Origin: Nageia nagi | Taxonomy: Eukaryota > Pinophyta | Length of the DNA: 64,000 nt | Direction: 5' to 3' | Assembly: GCA_050084985.1 (NCBI GenBank) | Contig: JBITNC010000001.1 | Location: forward strand, 143,840,001-143,904,000 | Shown: piece by piece, positions 59,449 to 64,000 of the stretch | Numbering within the stretch: position 1 is the stretch's first letter | How the letters are laid out: the number at the start of each line of letters is the position of its first letter | Translations under genes and position numbers: made by a program | Notes under the pieces: model-generated | Told to the model about the DNA's origin: nothing | The model's database searches: none | Seen by the model: the letters and a program-made list of their open reading frames with translations, nothing else

Positions 59449-60662
59449 TGATCCAAAATTAGATTGTGTCAAATTGATATCATTTGTATTTGATTTAGTT
59501 ATTCTCTCCTCCACGATTCCATAACTTCTTATGGAATCAAAATTTGACTCCTAGTGTGCAAGATATGTGATTTTAAAGTTTCATAGTATTTTTATTTAAA
59601 ATACAAAATGGAGAAAAAATAATATATTTAAAAAATTATTGATATTAAAAAATATATCAATTGATATTTTAATATCCATAAATAAATATATTAAACATTA
59701 TATTGGGAGACATTTAAAATAACAAAAAAGTTAAAAGTTAAAAGTCATATAAGATAAAAATGACTTTTCCCATATAAAAGGGACAATGGTAAAAAAGGCC
59801 TTCATGGAAATTATCATGGAGATAGTAGGTTTTAATCACGATAAAAGGTGTGAATAGGAGGATTAAATCCATGTGAAGTGGTAATTTATTTTATTTACTC
59901 CATCAATGAATTTTGGATTTTTATTGCTTGATGATGAGAGTTATTTTTATATTAAAGTTAATATTGATTATTCCAAGGGGGGAAGATGCCAAGTGGCATA
60001 TAACTATATCTTTCACTTGAGAAAGTTATTTTAAGTTGCTCATATATTTTCTAGATATTATTTTAAAGGTTTTCATGCAATTTTGAGGATGAAGAAAAAG
60101 GGAGGTTAAGATAGAATTTCTTGCCAAAATCAAATCTTGGGTTTTCTAGGTATTATTCTAAATTATTGTTACAACCATTTAATTATCTCATAACTCCTTA
60201 AATTATTATAAATGAGGCTATACAAGATTTGATATGGGGATTTTTTTATGTATACAGTATTATTCTACATTGTAATTCAAGTTTGCTTGTTCAAGAAAGG
60301 AAGAATGTGTGGAGAAGAGTGCAAATACTACAAGTGTTGAGATAGGATACTATGTAAAGAGGGATATTGTAGATTATTGTATGAGCAATATTGTAGAGTT
60401 GCATAATCCAAATCATAATAAGAGAGAGCCAAGCTAGACTATCCCACATTGGGTGAACTACGGTAAATCCATGTGTCTTCAAATTATGGTTTGCTTCTCT
60501 TTTAATTTTTTTGGCACTTGATTTTGAGTAATTTTATTTTTGAAATTACTAAATTTTCACTTCAAATAATATTAATTATTAAATTGAAAAGGTAAATAAT
60601 AAAACTTGAAATTTATAATTGATGAACCTTGTAATGTTATGAGCATATAGTTTTATAGATAA
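59449..60662 (+). repeat. 3' LTR of the gag-protease element (1214 bp)
   Basis: Pairs with 56261-57528. It ends TAGATAA where the 5' copy ends TGAATCA, so the terminal CA has mutated. The following TCTAA is the target duplication. Confidence 0.9.
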
Positions 60663-60667
60663 TCTAA

Positions 60668-62860
60668 CATTATCTTTTATTTTTTTAGAGATGCTAAAGT
60701 TCCTTCTTTGCTCAAAGTCTCCTTAGGTGGGGGATTTTCCTTTTTCTCATTCTCATTCTAAACACCTAAAATGGTTGGGCCAAGTCAAAGTATTCACTCC
60801 TATTATCTCCTAGTTTCCTAGCTGGTAGTTCATTTCTCTTAGTAGTTGACCCTTGTAGGATCACTTTCTGAGGCTTGAGTTTTTGGGGAGGTTTTCCCCC
60901 CATCTTTTCTTTCTTTATCTTCTAAGGGATCTAATCCTAATACTTTTTCCTCCTCTGAATCAACTTCTTTTTTGGAGCTTCTTCTTTTTTGAGCTGCTTA
61001 GCCAAGGTAGCATCTATCTTTTCCTACTCTAACCTTTTAACCTCTTCCTCTTCTATGAGCTTCTTCTTCAACTGCTCCAAGTATGATTTCTCTTCTTTTG
61101 ATAAAGGATTTCCATCTACTTTCCTAGAAACATTCACCTTCATGGAGGTAGAGATCAGCTTTTATCCAAGCATGGTGGCTTGTTTATTTTATTTTTCCAA
61201 TAGGGCTAGCTCTTTTGGGGTCATTTTTCCCTTACCTTTTACAACTTATGAAATTATTTCTACTATTCTAGTTTTCTTCCTTTGTATATCCATGGAAACT
61301 TCCTTATCATAGGCATCTAAGAACACCTTATCTTGGTCTCACATCTAGAGTAGTGAATTTTATTTGCTTTCTACATAGTATTGCATGAAGCACTTCTTCT
61401 TATGCTTTGGCCAGTTGGAATTATCAACATTGTTCTAGAGATCCTTAGGTAGAGTGATCTCCTTTTTATAAGCAAAGGAGTAGTCTATTTTCACACTATA
61501 TTTTTTTCTCCACAAGGGAAAGAAAGAGGTTTCCAATAATGCATCCAATAGATATGGGTCATCCTTAGAATTATTCTAGAAGTTCTCAAACTTTTCCATG
61601 GACACTCTGATGAAATATGGAGCTTTTGAATTAACTATTTTTAAATGATCCATGAAGACTCCTAGGGGGTCATATGGCCAAGAGACCACAATTCATTGAA
61701 TTTACAACTTCTCCATATTTGACATTAGATACTCCAAGTGAAACTTATTTTATGTTTGTATGGAATCAAAGCCCATTAAATAAGTATATAGTCCCTTCTT
61801 TCCTTCCAATACTCCCCATGAAGTTTCTATATAGTATTCTTGCTTGGTAACCTCCATCCCAAATACCCAATTTGAAATAAATACTAGAAGCTTCATGGGT
61901 TTCTCATAGAACCCATTCAAAATAATGATAGTATAATTCTTGGTGAAATAAACATCACCCTTTTAGAACCACCCCTACTTCAAATTTAGCTCTACTATTT
62001 TCGATAACCAAGGGTGGATTATGCTAGAAATGAAGTTTAAAGTAGGATCAAGAAAATATGTTACAAATTCATAGTAGGAATTGTTGATGTTAAGTACCCA
62101 TGTCCATTCATCCATGCTCTTTGGTTTTCCATTTTCATTTATCTAATTCAGTTATAAATGTGGAAAGGCCTCTATATATTGGTGGAGAAAAAGCCAACAA
62201 AGTAGAGAGGGATAGTGATAATCATTTAACATGTCTTTATTTACCAATATTATGTACACCCTATCATTGATCATCTCATACCAATCATGATGATATCTAG
62301 AGTGATTCCTGATTTCCCTATAAGCCATAGTAACATGCTTTAGCTAAATGATTTGGATGTCTTGTTCTCCATAAAGCACCATAATCATCATAATAAAGTG
62401 CAACAACTTAGGTTCAAATCCTAAATACCCATAGTATTTCTTCTACTCCATTATTGATCTTAGTAGGTATGGATTTAGCCACTCGATCAAATATTTACCT
62501 ATATCTTCACCTATCACCTTCACATTGGCCTAAGGCTTCGTGTCATCCAATTAGAAAAAGGCTTTATATAGGGTGAAGTAGATTGGGTATAAGATTATCT
62601 TTCCATGACTATTTTATACCTTTTGGGTCTCATATTGGGTTAAAGAGGAAAGGGCTTCTACCAATTCAAGGCATGGGTGACACATATCCAACATGAAAGG
62701 CATAATTGACTTAATTTGATAGAGGAGGTTTCAAACAGAACTGGATTTAGCTTTTTTTCTTTTGAAGGGTGGGGTTTTGAAATCAATGTAACTTTATGGT
62801 ATCAAAAAAAAATTCATTCCTATCTCTAATAGTTTTTAGATTTGTAAAGGACTTACCCAT
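60668..62860 (-). pseudogene. Giant extra ORF of the oldest element, first piece (N-terminal)
   Basis: The minus strand from ATG 62860 (MGKSFTNLKTIRDRNEFFFD) keeps one coding style for 2.2 kb through roughly 20 stops. It includes IMPFMLDMCHPCLELVEALS, KYYGYLGFEPKLLHFIMMIM, HVTMAYREIRNHSRYHHDWY, MDEWTWVLNINNSYYEFVTY and MDHLKIVNSKAPYFIRVSME. It ends in a highly charged tail (EEEEVKRLE, KKEEAPKKEVDSEEEKVLG). It follows the integrase of the same element on the same strand. It does not resemble the 392-aa ORF or a plant mobile domain. It is cut by the gag-protease element at 60662 and resumes at 56255. Function unknown. Confidence 0.6.
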
Positions 62861-63169
62861 TTTGGCTAAATTTTATGAATTGGCTAGTGAAATAAAACTT
62901 AGAGGTTGAAATTGCATAGTGCTCTATTAATCCTAAGCTCTTGAATATTCAAAAAGAGAAGAAAAAATAACTAAGGTATGGCTCTAGTGGGATTAAAATA
63001 GATAAGAAAGCATTTACTATCCTAATTAATGCAATATTCACCTTGAAAAGTGTATGGAAGGAAAACTCAACATTTAGAATATTTACATGTTAAACACTTA
63101 TGTGTTTAATGGGAGAAATATAACTTAAAATGCTAGTTGTTGATTATAATTGAAAGGATCCATACATAT
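62861..63169 (-). other. Spacer between integrase and giant extra ORF
   Basis: About 300 bases with no readable frame. It contains two similar ATTTAGAATATTTACATGTT / TGTTTAATGGG stretches but nothing else that I can name. Confidence 0.4.
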
Positions 63170-64000
63170 GACCCCCTTTAATTCAAATGCATTCTTTTGT
63201 ATTTCTTGAATAATGGTGTATGGATCTAACCATAAGAAATCAAACTTGTGGTGGTGTTCTAGCTTGGTGCAATCCTTGTCCCATTTTAGTACCAGATCTC
63301 TTGACTTGAAAGCAACATTGGATGCATACTTTTTGTCAAACTATTTTGTCACTATCTTATTCCTTTTTATATTTATCTATATAAATTTTCTTAGAGCTCA
63401 TCAAGATAGATAATACCAAACATCCTCACTTATAGTGGATCTATATTATTCATCTCATACGAGTTGAGTAGCTCCAAGGCAGGTAACTTGATGTGAGATG
63501 AAAGTATTGCTCATTTATTGTATACTAAAATAAAAGGATAATTCTTAATTAATGATTTCTATGTGATCTGATTATCCCATAATGCTAGGTTGAGCTTCTT
63601 ATTCCAATGTTTTGATTTTCAGCTACTATCCTCTTCAAGATTCTTAAGAAATTTATATTTGTTGATTTAGCCAATCCATTACCCCAAGGATAGTAGTTAA
63701 AAGAGGTCTTCTAGTAAATGTCATATTTGAGAGAAAATTCTAAAAATTTAGCCCCTAGAACTATCAATCCATTATCAAATATGATAGTTTATGAGATGCC
63801 AAGACTTGTAATAATTTTCTCTATAAATGAGATGATCATATCATGATCTTGATGTTTAGTAGTAGCAACGTTGATCCATCTTGTGAAATAGTCTTTAGCT
63901 ATTAAGATGAAATTATTTTCATTCAAGGATCTTGGATTGATCATTACAATAATATCAAGGCCCCATTACTAGAAAGGTTCTTCTATTATAATAGCCTACA
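63170..64000 (-). pseudogene. Gypsy-like integrase of the oldest element (partial)
   Basis: Enters from the right edge. The core reads WGLDIIVMINPRSL with the first Asp, NNFILIAKDYFTRWINVATT, then TIIFDNGLIVLGAKF with the second Asp near 63760, and NYYPWGNGLAKSTN. In that last motif the expected catalytic Glu is Lys (AAA at 63666-63668 on the minus strand). The C-terminal part reads SRDLVLKWDKDCTKLEHHHK and FLWLDPYTIIQEIQKNAFEL, ending near 63170. Several stops are present. RT and gag would lie beyond base 64000. The style of the core is closer to Tat-like integrases than to chromoviruses, but lineage is unproven. Confidence 0.8.

Larger units (their letters stand above)
56261..60662 (+). mobile_element. 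Non-autonomous LTR element with gag and protease only (4.4 kb)
   Basis: LTRs 56261-57528 and 59449-60662 both start TGATCCAAAATTAG. The flanks TCTAA (56256-56260) and TCTAA (60663-60667) are a perfect 5-bp target duplication. TGGTATCAG at 57532-57540 right after the 5' LTR is the usual initiator-Met tRNA primer site. GTGGGAAGGGG precedes the 3' LTR. The 1.9-kb interior encodes gag and protease relics, with no RT, RNase H or integrase. It would depend on an autonomous partner. It is inserted in the giant extra ORF of the oldest element. Confidence 0.9.

Noticed and set aside
60989-61312. 107-codon Ser/Phe-rich plus-strand frame
   Set aside because: Shadow of the charged tail of the giant extra ORF on the minus strand.
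1-64000. Intact host genes, tRNA, rRNA, CRISPR arrays or bacterial-type operons
   Set aside because: None seen on either strand; every coding signal traced to retroelements or to the PPR relic.

Overview
The window is AT-rich nuclear plant DNA made almost entirely of retrotransposon relics in several stages of decay. I find no intact host gene, rRNA, tRNA, operon or CRISPR array. The Tat-lineage, chromovirus and L1-type elements, a DYW-type PPR relic, the plant mobile domain ORF and the intron with GT..AG ends all point to a seed plant with a large genome. The style of the PPR relic and the spacing of old nested elements suggest a gymnosperm, but that is an inference with modest support.

Layout. 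1-4860: the 3' end of a Tat-lineage Ty3/gypsy element on the + strand (internal 3' region, polypurine tract, 849-bp LTR). 5309-11404 and 14783-22165: two direct copies (A and B) of one unit, an L1-type LINE with a leader of about 2 kb. Copy A carries a 5'-truncated LINE on the minus strand with a 9-bp target duplication, about 1 kb of TG/CATG repeat, and a deleted 3' part that runs into a chromovirus integrase relic (11521-12345). Copy B keeps ORF1, endonuclease, reverse transcriptase and the zinc-binding tail, all with stops. 24218-34408: a 10.2-kb LTR element with a near-perfect target duplication. It has no recognisable pol, an acidic reading frame on the minus strand and a PPR-like pseudogene on the + strand. 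36830-64000: a three-level nest. The oldest layer is a minus-strand gypsy-like element whose integrase (64000-63170) is followed by a very long degraded extra reading frame. That frame is split by a 4.4-kb gag-protease-only LTR element (56261-60662, TSD TCTAA) and by a 17.8-kb Tat-lineage element (37971-55772, TSD CAACT/CAACC).

The 17.8-kb Tat element is the most informative object. On the minus strand it reads 5' LTR, candidate primer site, leader with 129-bp tandem repeats, gag, protease, G-patch-like linker, RT, RNase H, a second (archaeal-type) RNase H and integrase. Next come a 392-codon uninterrupted sense ORF, a 144-bp tandem repeat and an antisense ORF with a plant mobile domain and a probable intron, then the polypurine tract and 3' LTR. 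gag-pol has many stops and at least two frameshifts, so this copy cannot mobilise itself.

The strongest leads are: the pair of convergent extra ORFs; the internal duplication in the 392-aa protein; a CGCCGGCGTT-type palindrome iterated in LTRs, leader, 3' region and intron of the Tat family; a hairpin with a polypurine loop shared by both Tat copies; and the giant extra ORF of the oldest element.
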